From Capitulum mitella (taxonomy: Eukaryota > Arthropoda > Thecostraca > Pollicipedomorpha > Pollicipedidae), in NCBI GenBank assembly GCA_030062745.1, contig CP099851.1:4399161-4463160 (forward strand): a DNA stretch of 64,000 nucleotides, written 5' to 3'. Below the pieces are notes generated by a model. It had not been told where the DNA came from. It ran no database searches and saw only the letters and a list, made by a program, of their open reading frames with translations. Within the stretch, counting starts at the first letter, position 1. The number at the start of each line of letters is the position of its first letter. The translations under genes and the position numbers were made by a program. This document shows, piece by piece, positions 24,301 through 33,700 of this stretch.

Positions 24301-27300
24301 TTTAATTCAAACACAGGGTGCAAAGTTCAACTGGTCAACCACCATCACTTGCCAAACACATCTTCCACATCTGAACAGCAGGAACTGGCCAGCTATTTCA
24401 CACTCGTCTGCTGACAAACAAACCCCACGCAGGTCCAGAGCAACAGAAATCCCGTCACGGCCGGAAGAGCACGAGCCACCGACTCGACCGCCCGTCCAAA
24501 GAAGCGGCGCCCGAGGCTGCGGCGACACTCACTGCACGTCGCCCTGCCGGATGGTGTCGCAGATGGCCAGGTTCGCCGACCAGTCCGGCTCCAGCAGCAG
24601 GTGGCTGGTGGCCTTCTCTGGAACACGGCGCCAGCGGTGACTGGGAGCGCACGAACACCGCGTCCGCCGCCCCGTGCTGCCGCGGGGCCGTCTGGGCGGC
24701 GGTGCGGGTTTTACTCGCGGGACAGCGGTGGCAGTCTGGTGCAAGGTTGGAAAACGTGCTGGTTTTTTGGTGTTGGAGAGCACCGGAAAATACGTGCTCC
24801 AAAAACATTTTACACTTCAAAAGTTTGATCCAGTGCTTCCATCAAAAGGCCACATTATACCCATGCTGACAAATCTCTAACCCTGCAAGCAAATGACTCT
24901 GTCTCCATTTGGTAAAAAGCAGATATGATGTCATAACTGACAGACACCAAGAACTTCAACTTAAACCAGTATTATGCTACACAAAATCTTGTACTCCACA
25001 ACACAAATTATACTACAGCACCAAGAACAAAAACCAAGCTCCCAACTCTGGTCTGGTGGGTTAGATGGTCCTGGTCCACCCATCTAGACGAGCAGAAGGT
25101 ATGATGCTCAGCTCACTATGAGCCACAAATTACATATAAACCCATTCTGCTATTGCCCATATCAGCATGCTGACTCAGGCTTAGTTTCTCAAGAGTGGAA
25201 ATATATGCAGACTTATCGGATGATTTATAATTTAGCATATTTTAGTCTAAACAGGACTGGTGGTGTGTTGAGGGAGGGGGGACAGAAAATTCGATGCCTC
25301 CCACGTTTTTTTATAATTTTCCTGCAAACAGCACCACAGCTCTGAAATTTGTAGCACAGCAGCATGAGTGGCCTAGGTCACGTCAATCAGCCAAATGAGG
25401 TCAGGTACTGGGAATGCATTTTCTACATGGGGCAAGAGGGGATTTAGTGGGAACACTCAGTGCATAATCAACAATGATGGCCTTGGGCAAAGGCCAGCCA
25501 GATCAGGTGAAATGACATCATCCCAGGCCATTCTGTTGACACCATGCATGATATCCTTTTGTCTAAATGCACCAAAATATCTCAACCACATTTGACAAAG
25601 ATGCAATTATTTGTACTCAGCAGGCCTCAGATGACCTCAAATTACTCATGTAGTTTACTTGGCTTTTGGGTACATCAGTCTATCCTACCTACTAACAACC
25701 CACCAGACTGTTAAATGCTCTATTTTGGCAAAATGCAGAATTTAACATTGGTGTAGGCTGACCTCAAATGACCCGGCCAGGGTCAAACCAAATGTGAGGT
25801 ATGTTACTTTAACACATGGACTAGGCTTTCACAAAATTTGGCTGCTATCAGTTTGGTTGATCTGGAGAAAGAAAAAGGTACATATCCCATTTTCACATTT
25901 TGCCTTCCCTGACTCCAACTGAAATACCCAGGTGATTAACCTGGCAATGACTATGGGATATAATGGTCAACCACTTATTACTGGGGATGGGCATTTTTTG
26001 TATCCCTCAATGAAGGTCTGATTTTGACAAGCTGAATGGCATCTGACAGCATGTCACCCTGAGGCCCCAAAAATCTCCTTTCTACATTTCAAAGTTGCTG
26101 AAAATGCCACACATCATGTGAAACCCCAAAAGTTGATAGCTGTTCATTGACAGCCTCTGAAAGGCATTACAGGGGCAACAATGGTGGGAGTGGGCAATAT
26201 CTAATATCATATGAACCCAAATTATAACACAATACTTTAGCAGCATCAACCTTGTGAAAATCTAGCCTCTGACCAACACTTGAGACCATTTATGACTTGC
26301 ATGGCTTGATATTTGGTCCTGGTGTCATTCCTGATAAGCTGCTTGTAAGCTATGTCAAAAAGAAAAGACAGATGCCAGATTCCTAGCAGTACCTGAAAAC
26401 TGTGCCTATAATTCAGTTGAAGACATCACATGATTGGATGGTTGGTTACTGGGGCTTAGTGGTGCAGCAACTTCAAGGTCACTTGGCACCCAGACATCAC
26501 ATGATCTGACCTATACTGACCTGGTGAACATTTTTCTTTTTTCAATGAGCCTGCATTGTGAAGATAGGGGTCTTGAAGATATGGGCTGATGGCAATTAAT
26601 GTTTGAAAATCATGCCAGAAAAACCAAAGGTAGTGGATGAAAATGGTCCTATGAATTGAAGGCTATGACTTTGAGGAATAGATGACCACCATGCATCTCT
26701 AATTTTTGGGTTTTGTTTGAAATTAAAAAAAAAATAAGTTCAAGATTTTTTATTTCTATTTTTCAAGGTTAATATGACATGCCAAACCAAAAAATGAATG
26801 CAATTTTTGGAAACAGATTGTGCTGCCTGCCTGTCTGTTCCCTATGGCATGGCTGACTCAAGTCCATTTATCAGTATATCTGATACTGCATCTTGCCCAC
26901 ATAGGCTGTTCCATTATTCTTGGTTCTTTGCAAAGCAATCAGAATACACACATCAATAGGGCAAAATTAATCCAACATAATTTAGTCACTGACCTGATCA
27001 ACACAGGTCAACTCTGGGTCTGGCATTTAACTGGGCTAATTAATTATGTAACTAGCCTACTGACTGCAGCAAGTACAATGAGTGTTACAGACAGACAGGG
27101 GTACCCTATCCATACTGGAACAAAAAATAACAGTGTATATATTGCTGAGCCATTGCAGAGTAGTGTTGGGAAAACTGTCATTTTCTGATGTCAAGGAGCA
27201 CCAAAAAACTTATACTCCAAGAATTTTTTTTTACTCCAAAATGGTCATTTGCCCCCAAACACATGGGTATTCTTACTCAACCAGAGTTTGAAGTTGCCCA

Positions 27301-29050
27301 GGGTCCCCCCCCCCATTGATGGTTTACCATTCATACTTGGTTGCTGAAGGCCAGCAGCCTTCCCCTCCCCCAGTCAACGACTCTGCTGACCTACGATGTA
27401 GATCCAGGAAACTGGTTTGCCTCCCCCAAATGGAGCCACTGGATCCACCTCTGCTGGCCAGATATGCTTGCAAAGTGCCTAATTAGTCCATGTTTCTCAC
27501 ATAAATGCATGACATTTAAACCCAAAAGAGAATTTGTACTCTGTATACTGAATTTGTGCTTTGATATTTGTTTTTGAATTTGTACTTTGTACTAGAATTT
27601 GTACTCTGAATACTGCAAACCAGGAACAAAAAACAGTTTTACAACACTGTTGCAAGGTGTCTGTATCAAAATGGGATTACTCAGATGCATAAAGGCCTGG
27701 ACTACAAAGGACTCTTGTCAGTCTGCAAACCATGTCATGAGTTCAATGCATCCCCAGTTCTGCCCTACTTGGGGCAGAATGAACAAACTTAATCTACCCC
27801 TAAAATGTTGTTAGGGCATGGGAACTTCTTCACAGTTAGGGGGAGGACAAAGAAGCATTTTGGGTCAATTCTCTCCAGTCAATGCCCACAGGATCAATGT
27901 CAAATTTCAAAGAAATTGGGAACTATGGTTCCCTGCCCCCTCCCCTCCTGAGTCCCTGAATGCGGTGTCCGGCCAGATTTGGGCTGCTTTGTTTTATAGC
28001 TCCCAAAAGTTAGTCAGTTTTCCAACATATTCTCGCCATAAAGATAGGGCATCAATGAGTTCAAACAAACAAAGCACAATGGCAATACCATTCCTTGCTG
28101 AATGATATTTCTTTAGAAATATTATTAAGGTAATGTGAGTCCTGATTTTAACTGCCATCCCACACTGGGCTGTGCTGCACTAGTTTTAGCAGTCCTATCA
28201 GTACATTCTTGAAACCTATCTCAAATCTTCCTCCATGCCTCAAGCCCACCTGAACAAAATCCTTCCCAAACCAGCTATGTTTTGCACACCTGGGCTCTAG
28301 TCATGCATAAGCCTATCAAGTAAAATCCAGCAGCATTGCATAACAATTTGATCTGTATCAAGCAGACCTAAGGTCTTGAGCACTCTACTAGGCCAAGAAT
28401 CTGGTGACAGGAAATGCTTGACTTTCATCTCAAGGGCATTGCCATATTGAGGTAACATATATGGTCCTTTAGGTGGTCTCTTTCGCTAACCTAACCTAAC
28501 CTAACCTTACCTAACCCAACCCAACCCAACCCAAAACCAAACCTTATAAAAAAAAAAAAAAAAAAAGAGGATAATCACCAACTCCAGCACCCCTTCATAA
28601 TTTTTTTTTTTCTTTCCTCCTACCCACCTTTTTTCTTTTCCCGTTTTCTTTTTTTTTTTTTTTTTTTTTTTTTTTTGGGTTTTGTTTTTTTATTAAAAAC
28701 AGTAACAACTCTTAAGGTTACCACTTCAGGTCTGCTAAGCAGGGTAATTGGGGCTGACAGCAGGTGGAAAATGCATTTGTTTGCCATGTGGGAACAGAAG
28801 GGACAGATATATTTGGAATGCCATCAGATCAAACTGTGACTGTGAACTTCTGATGCATTGTGATATGTTTAGCGCATGACACATCGATGTCTAGATACCA
28901 TCAAACGAACAGTTTCCACCATGCTAGGGACATACCAGTACTAGCACCATGGACCATACAAAATTACAACGTGATTGCACAAAAAATACGCAAGTGTTTC
29001 TGATAAATACCTAAGAGTTTGTCGAAAACCGAAGACGAAGATCGCATCAT
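11777..29050 (-). CDS. Hgs: Hgs/Hrs, ESCRT-0 ubiquitin-sorting protein
   Basis: Hrs sits on early endosomes, binds PI3P through its FYVE domain and ubiquitinated cargo through its UIM, and recruits clathrin and ESCRT-I. Fifteen exons join in phase: 29050-29011, 24617-24533, 23902-23779, 22934-22797, 20945-20795, 20200-20076, 19648-19546, 18680-18585, 17953-17879, 17410-17201, 14931-14718, 14358-14172, 13854-13713, 13224-12987 and 12372-11777. They total 2,524 nt; removing four apparent extra bases gives 839 residues (human Hrs 777). Order: VHS (1-130), FYVE (about 158-220), UIM (about 265-285, [15 protein letters not shown]), conserved [11 protein letters not shown] (exon 10), a conserved helical segment (exons 11-13, NRMKSN and [15 protein letters not shown]), then GYGPPPE and GHPSQMGPQ repeats and a terminal LISFD clathrin-box-like motif. 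The first exon ([13 protein letters not shown]) completes Glu-Lys-Ala-Thr-Ser of exon 2; a second ATG is at 29047. The extra bases would break the frame if real; conserved domains and splice sites argue for assembly error. Confidence 0.95.
12987..13224 (-). CDS. Hgs: Hgs exon 14: GYGPPPE repeat with a one-base insertion
   Basis: Several GYGPPPEGY heptapeptide repeats run from the acceptor. Near 13100-13112 the frame slips by one base inside a C/G-rich unit. In the next frame the reading becomes [19 protein letters not shown] and meets the GTACGT donor in the phase required by exon 15. Both sides are coding-like, so one extra base is the simplest explanation. Confidence 0.8.
14718..15165 (-). 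other. Hgs exon 11 and splice-acceptor-like 28-bp array
   Basis: Exon 11 (14931-14718) encodes the conserved [20 protein letters not shown] block. Directly upstream, 14950-15165 carries about eight 28-bp units. On the minus strand each contains TCAGACGTAC (one or two mismatched), the same ten bases that span the real exon 11 junction (TCAG then ACGTAC). The exon also ends one base out of phase with exon 12, which suggests one extra G at its donor (CGAG|GTCAG). Confidence 0.75.
16608..16632. repeat. (GGTCA)n short tandem repeat
   Basis: Five near-perfect GGTCA units in Hgs intron 10. Nothing else is evident in the flanking intron between 15.2 and 16.9 kb. Confidence 0.8.
16905..17160. repeat. 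About 40-bp minisatellite related to Hgs exon 10 end
   Basis: Degenerate units of 35-45 bp lie just inside the intron after exon 10 (donor at 17200). On the minus strand they share GGACCGTCAC, which is also the last part of exon 10 (AGGACCGTCACCGAG, then GTACGT). Similarity fades with distance from the exon. Confidence 0.6.
18025..18140. repeat. About 22-bp minisatellite in Hgs intron 8
   Basis: About five units built on CCACACGGGGTCACGC, between the UIM exon and exon 9. Not coding and no resemblance to the adjacent splice sites was seen. Confidence 0.65.
18585..18680 (-). CDS. Hgs: Hgs UIM exon
   Basis: A 96-nt phase-0 exon bounded by CAG and GTGAGA. It encodes 32 residues containing acidic residues, then [16 protein letters not shown]. 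This fits the ubiquitin-interacting motif, in which an acidic patch precedes a hydrophobic Ala-x-x-x-Ser core. It supplies the cargo-binding site of Hrs. Confidence 0.93.
20076..20945 (-). CDS. Hgs: Hgs exons 5-6: FYVE domain with one extra base
   Basis: Exon 5 (20945-20795) encodes the end of VHS and the first half of [15 protein letters not shown], then RDPF. Exon 6 (20200-20076) starts [15 protein letters not shown] and ends with the RVCDSC zinc ligands. FYVE hallmarks WxxD, R/K-HHCR and RVC are all present. Exon 5 is 151 nt where 150 is required. Removing one base from CCCCTTT (minus strand; 20814-20820) restores a ten-residue spacer ending TRK between CHRC and HHC, exactly the family spacing. 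As written, the FYVE frame is broken. Confidence 0.9.
20370..20535. repeat. TA-rich palindromic and (TA)n tract
   Basis: Repeated TGATATATCAC palindromes followed by a (TATA)n run in Hgs intron 5. Simple sequence; no coding content. Confidence 0.8.
20990..21485. repeat. Array of partial copies of Hgs exon 5 start and its acceptor
   Basis: Units of about 90-100 bp follow the true exon 5 start. On the minus strand each full unit has a pyrimidine/CG-rich lead-in, GGGCAG, then GACACGGTGACGGTGATG and onward as far as GGCGCTGC, so it carries the acceptor and about 49 nt of exon ([11 protein letters not shown]). They then diverge into GTGACGC and a stop. Four direct copies and one inverted copy (near 21316-21345) are visible. 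Confidence 0.9.
22797..24617 (-). CDS. Hgs: Hgs exons 2-4: VHS domain
   Basis: Exon 2 (24617-24533) encodes [20 protein letters not shown] and DTIRQGDV. Exon 3 (23902-23779) encodes [20 protein letters not shown] and [11 protein letters not shown]. Exon 4 (22934-22797) encodes [16 protein letters not shown]. These are the signature blocks of the Hrs VHS domain, and all three exons join in phase. Confidence 0.93.
24840..28480. other. CpG-depleted AT-rich block in Hgs intron 1
   Basis: Around 3.6 kb with only about a dozen CG dinucleotides by eye, and long stretches (about 25.8-27.3 kb) with none, although TG and CA are abundant. Flanking sequence on both sides has ordinary CpG. It holds no supported gene, many TGACC/GGTCA words and copies of dispersed repeats (see 27828-27965). 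It ends abruptly at the CCTAA repeat near 28487. Confidence 0.8.
27828..27965 (+). repeat. Dispersed repeat, copy 1
   Basis: Shares an extended similarity with the reverse complement of 63775-63905: GGGGAGGACAAAGAAGCATT, then GGTCA, CAATGCCCACAGG and AAATTTCAAA. Both copies translate in part to QRSILG and NAHR. This copy has TG where the other has CG. The family is unidentified. Confidence 0.75.
28487..28535. repeat. Interstitial (CCTAA)n telomere-like repeat
   Basis: CTAACCTAACCTAACCTAAC and degenerate CCTAAC/CCCAA units, about nine in total. TTAGG/CCTAA is the usual arthropod telomere unit. It sits inside Hgs intron 1, so it is not a chromosome end. Confidence 0.8.
28550..28696. repeat. 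Poly(A) run and long poly(T) run
   Basis: An A run of about 20 near 28550 and a T run of about 30 near 28648-28677, separated by T/C-rich sequence. Together with the adjacent CCTAA repeat it marks the end of the CpG-poor block. Confidence 0.8.
29011..29050 (-). CDS. Hgs: Hgs first coding exon
   Basis: ATG at 29050 (second ATG at 29047) opens [13 protein letters not shown] and the donor is TTAG|GTATTT. The final G joins AG of exon 2 to give Glu, producing FDKLLEKATSH, the conserved N-terminus of Hrs. Phase and sequence both fit across a 4.4-kb intron. The exon is too short to be found by length alone. Confidence 0.85.
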
Positions 29051-30712
29051 AGTTGTATTCTGTGAGCTTCAATCCCACCAGAAAACGACACTATGACCGG
29101 CGCCTTCAAGCACAAAGCCCCTATCTACAGTTTGGGTTGATGCACAAGGAAACTACCACAGCGTGTCCTCGAATTCACAACACGTTCTCTTTACAAAGGG
29201 TGGGTCAGGGTCAGGCCAAGTGCTCGCCTTAAACCGCAGCTATGAGTACCCATGTATAGGGCACCGGTGCGCCAGCTGACGTAAAGAGCTTCTTGACGTA
29301 AGGAACTAAAAGATGGATTCCAAACAAAACGTACTAGTTGGGCCTGAAAACTAAAATTTAATTACTTAATACCTGGAATAATTATAAGTAATGTTTTAAA
29401 AGACAAAATTAATACCAGGCAACGATCCCACGATTTTCTACAATTATTGGCGCATTACGAGATTATTATACAAATGCGGCGCGTCGTGCTGTTTATGCTC
29501 TAGAACTTGAACTGAAAAGTGTTTTAAACATGCCTGGAAATTTTAAGGGCCTATGCCCTGAGAAATTTCCCAAACTGTTGGACAAGAAGAAGGTTCTGCC
29601 GAGCTCTGTCAGACTCGAAATTGTGCGAGGCATTAGACACAGATACTGGCGCAGCGAAAGGGGGTCCGGGGGCCCGCCGCCCTCCCTCCCCTAGGCCCGT
29701 GTTTTTTGCGAAAACCATTGCACGTTGTCTTTTCAACAGGCGGTTTTCGTGTCATTTCGGTTCACAGTGAGCTCTGCCCCCCATGGTTTCAGTTTGCATT
29801 GCGCTCTGCCCCCTCCCCTTTAGGAACCTGGCTGCGTCCCTTGGCACAGACATTCCTCTACGGCTGTGGCTTTGTGTCAAGCATGTCCGGTGGAAATCAT
29901 GCTTATTTTGACTGGGCCGAAGACAGTAACGTAGCCAAAGGGGCCATGGGACCATGCCCCCCGAGCCAAGCGGTCTACACTAGATATACAGCGATTTCTC
30001 AGGAGTACGTAATAGCGGTCATATATACTTTGCAAAAGCAAACATGTTTTCCTGTGCGTAAAGTACGAGGTAACCTACTTAAAATTGCTGCTTTCCCTAC
30101 AAAGTTCGTCACGTACTGGTGGCATATGATACAATTTGGCATTCGGTCCCTCCCTGAGGAAAATCATGGTTATCTGCCTGACCGAAGATAACGAAGCGCG
30201 CCAGTATAACTTGGACCATTAAGCCCGTCCACTTCTGTTTGCAAATTCCTTCTCGGTGAGTTAAATTTAACTTCACGCAAAACTGTCCAGTTCGCTGAGT
30301 TCATCCAGGTTTCAACGCAAAACGACACGCATTTATCCATTCATTATTTCTGTGCATTCATTAAACACATCCTCCCAGAACCATCACCAGAAGTCAACTG
30401 TATATTGCGCAGTTAAAACATCGCTTCCACATTCGTCATAAATCGAAATGTCATTACAAACCAGCTAGTGAAGCGGTTACGGTATCTCGATCCAAAATCG
30501 TTGAAAAGCCCACGAGAGTCTGTGGCCTGGTCTATGGCCACACGGGTGGCCACTGTCGTTAGTTGGCATATAGCCAGACACTGCAGGCTAACCAGGCCAG
30601 CAGCCTTTACTGCCGGCTCAGCAGATCAGCAGCCGTCAGTGTCCACTCAGCAGGCCAGCAGCCGTCACTATCGGCTGAGCAGGCCGGCAGCCGTCACGGT
30701 CGGCTCGGCAGG
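29051..30712. other. Intergenic: Hgs upstream region and SPSB3-like 3' flank
   Basis: It should contain the Hgs promoter and 5' UTR, but no TATA box or initiator could be assigned. The inverted-repeat element at 29924-30180 lies here. CpG content is normal again from about 28.85 kb. No gene seen. Confidence 0.5.
29924..30180. mobile_element. Second copy of the 8-bp-TSD TIR element
   Basis: It starts CAGTAACGTAGCCAAAG and ends GTTATCTGCCTG, a decayed form of the copy at 9044-9301, in the same orientation and of almost equal length (257 bp). It is flanked by GCCGAAGA and ACCGAAGA (7 of 8 matching), so the target duplication is still visible. Confidence 0.8.
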
Positions 30713-33700
30713 TCAGCGGCGGGCCGGCGGGGACCAGGTCTCGCAACTCGGTGACTCCTCGACCAGCGTCAGCAGGCGGCGCCGGCCCAGCTCCGGCGAC
30801 AGCTCCTCCAGCGGCGACAGGACGTCATCGGTGACGCCACCGAAACTGCTCGACCGCCGTCTGTTCTGCCTGGTGCTGCCGAAACGCGACGGCCGCCACC
30901 TCCGTCCTGCGGTGACGTCATCGGCGACGTCAGACGTCAGACCGGACAGCCGCCTCCTCTGCCTGTCGGTCTCCGTGTTCGACACGTCCTCGGGAACGCT
31001 GGACACGCGTTTACTCCGCCTAACGGTGTCGTCTGTTGCTTCATCGTCGCTGTCCGACAAGCGTTTTCTCCGGCTTGTGACGTCATCGGTGGCGGCGCTT
31101 CCAATGCTCGTTAGGCGCCTTCTCCGCTTCATGGTGATTTCATTGATGACGTCACCGCCAGCGACTGACGACCGCCTGCTCCGCCTCACGGTGACGTCAT
31201 CCGCGACATCGCCACCGGCGTCTGACAGGCGTTTACTCCGCCTCACGGTGACGTCATCTGCGAAGTCGCTACCGGCGTCTGACAGGCGTTTGCTCCGCCT
31301 CACGGTGACGTCATCTGCGAAGTCGACACCGGCGTCTGACAGGCGTTTGCTCCGTCTCACGGCGACGTCATCTGCGACGTCACTGCCGACGCTTGACAGA
31401 CGTCTACGTTTCCGCGTGGTGACGTAGTCCGTGACGTCACTTCGAGTAACCGACGCACGCCTCCTGAAGAGCCGGGCGAAGTCCAGACCATCCGAATCAG
31501 GTGAGGTGAGTGATGACCATGAAAGCGGCCTCCTCCCGACAGTAACGTCATCACGGTCGTCATTCGACGAGTGCACGGAGGTGACGTCAGCGCCTGCGTC
31601 ATGACAGCGCGTCCTGGATGAAGAGAGGCCAGCGGCCGCATCACGGCACATGGCTTCATTCGGACGAAAACCAGCACCAGAAGTCCGTTTGCTTCGTGTC
31701 GCCTTGGCTTCACTGGAAGTGCTACAGCCGATACTAGAAGCTCGCCTGCTTCGTGTCGTCTTAGCTTCGATAGAAGTACTACAGCCGACACTAGAAGCTC
31801 GCCTGCTTCGTGTCGCCTTGACTTCACTGGAGATGTCACTAGAAGCTCGTCTGCTTCGTGCTGTTTTGGCTTCACCAGTGGTGTTATAATCGATACTAGA
31901 AGTTCGCCTGCTTCGTGCCGTTTTGACTTCACCAGTGGTGTTAAAGTCGATACCAGAAGTTCGTCTGCTTCGTGTTGCCTTGGCCTCACTAGCGGTGTTA
32001 CAACCGACACTAGAAGCTCGCCTGCTTCGTGTCGTCTTGGCTTCACCTGAAGTGTTACAGCCGATAACAGAAGCCCGCCTGCTTCGTGTCATCTTAGCAT
32101 CGATAGAAGTACCACAACCGACACCAGAAGCTTGCCTGCTTTGTGCTGTCTTGGCCCCACCAGCAGTGTCACAACCCACACTAGAAGCTCGCTTGCTTCG
32201 TGTTGTCTTGGCTTTACTGGAAATGTCACCAGAAGCTCGCTTGCTTCGTTCTGTCTTGGCTTCACCTGAAGTGTTACAGCCGATAACAGAAGCCCGCCTG
32301 CTTCGTGTCGTCTTAGCATCGATGGAAGTACTACAACCGATACGAGAAGCTCGCCTGTTTCGTGCTGTCTTGACTTCAACATCAGTGTTACAACCGACAC
32401 TAGAAGCGCGCCTGCTCCTTGTCTTGGTTTCGCTGGAACCGTTACAACCGACACTGGAACTTTTTCTCGTTCTTATCACCTTCGCTTCGCTGGCAGTGCT
32501 GCAAGAGGCGCCAGAAGCCCGCCTGTTCCGAGTCACCTTTACTTCAATGGCCGTGTCACAACCGGCACTACAAGCGTCCTGATGGATGGCTTTGTCTGAA
32601 TCAAAACCGGCATCAGATGCTTGATTGTTTCCTGTTACCATGGCTTCACTGGCAGTGCTATGAAAAACGCTAGAAGCCCGCCGGGTTCGTACCACCTTGA
32701 CTTCGACTGCCAGGTCACCACCAAGCTCGCTTCGCCTCGAATTAGCGTCGCCCGACTTGTGGAAGGCAGCAGAGGCCCTCCTGGTTCGTCTCACACCGGG
32801 TCCGCTGACCGTGTCACAGCCAGCACTGGACGCTCGCCTGGTCCTCTTCACCCTGACCGGGCCGACTGCCTCGCGGCCGGCGAATGAGCCGCTCTCGCCT
32901 GCCGTCGCTGCCGACTCCCCGGCAGTAACGCCAGCCGACCCCTCCCGGCCCGCCTCACAGGAGGCCGCCGCTGAGGCTCGCCCGGCCGGCCGGCCGGGCG
33001 GGTCTGAACCCCCCTCCGGAGCGGCCCCGCAGCCGACGGCAGGCGTCCTGCAGCGCTCCCGCGCCGGTCCAGCAGCCGCGTCGTCAGGGCGGGAGGGCGG
33101 GTCCCGGCCGGCCGGCTGCCTCTGAGCCGCGCTCAGCCCCTCCCAGCTGGCGGCCGAGGCCTGCCGCCTCCGACCGGTCGTGACGTCACGACGGGCCGCC
33201 GGCGCCCGCCGCGGACGGACAGTGACGTTCCTGGTGACGTCAAGGGCAGCGGCGAGCCACGGCTCCGGAACGTCACGGCCGGCGACCGCTTTTGTGACAT
33301 CAGTATCGGTGACGTCAGAGCCGGCTCGCTGGGACGGCGCTCCGTCACCGGCGTCAGGTGTGGCGTCACCGTGAGCGTTCGGGCCGGACAGGTGTGCCGC
33401 GGGCGGAGGGGCGCCGACTCCCACGGTGTCCCCGCCGCAGGTCACGAGAGGCACAGCTGACGCTTCCAGCCTCTGGACGGGACTCTCGCGGAGGCTCTGC
33501 GAAGGCTTCCCGTCACAATTTATCCGCATATCACAAACAGCCACATGAGATTCCTCATCGGAAGCCGCTTGCGCGTCCTCACGAGCGGCCCTCCCGGGCA
33601 CCTCACGGTCCGTGTCAATCTGGATACAGTCGCCATAGCCTCGCTGAATGTCCGCACTACCTGCCGGGGCGCCGCCACACACTTCACTGGAGGCCTCCAC

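Noticed and set aside
28487-28535. Chromosome end
   Set aside because: Unique Hgs sequence continues on both sides, so the repeat is interstitial.
11777-29050. Hgs as a pseudogene
   Set aside because: Fifteen exons with conserved domains and matching splice phases are intact except for isolated single-base slips, which suits sequencing error better than decay.
31650-32582. Plus-strand Leu-rich frames over the repeat region
   Set aside because: Antisense shadows of the RRAS repeat frame; the minus strand has the far longer frame.
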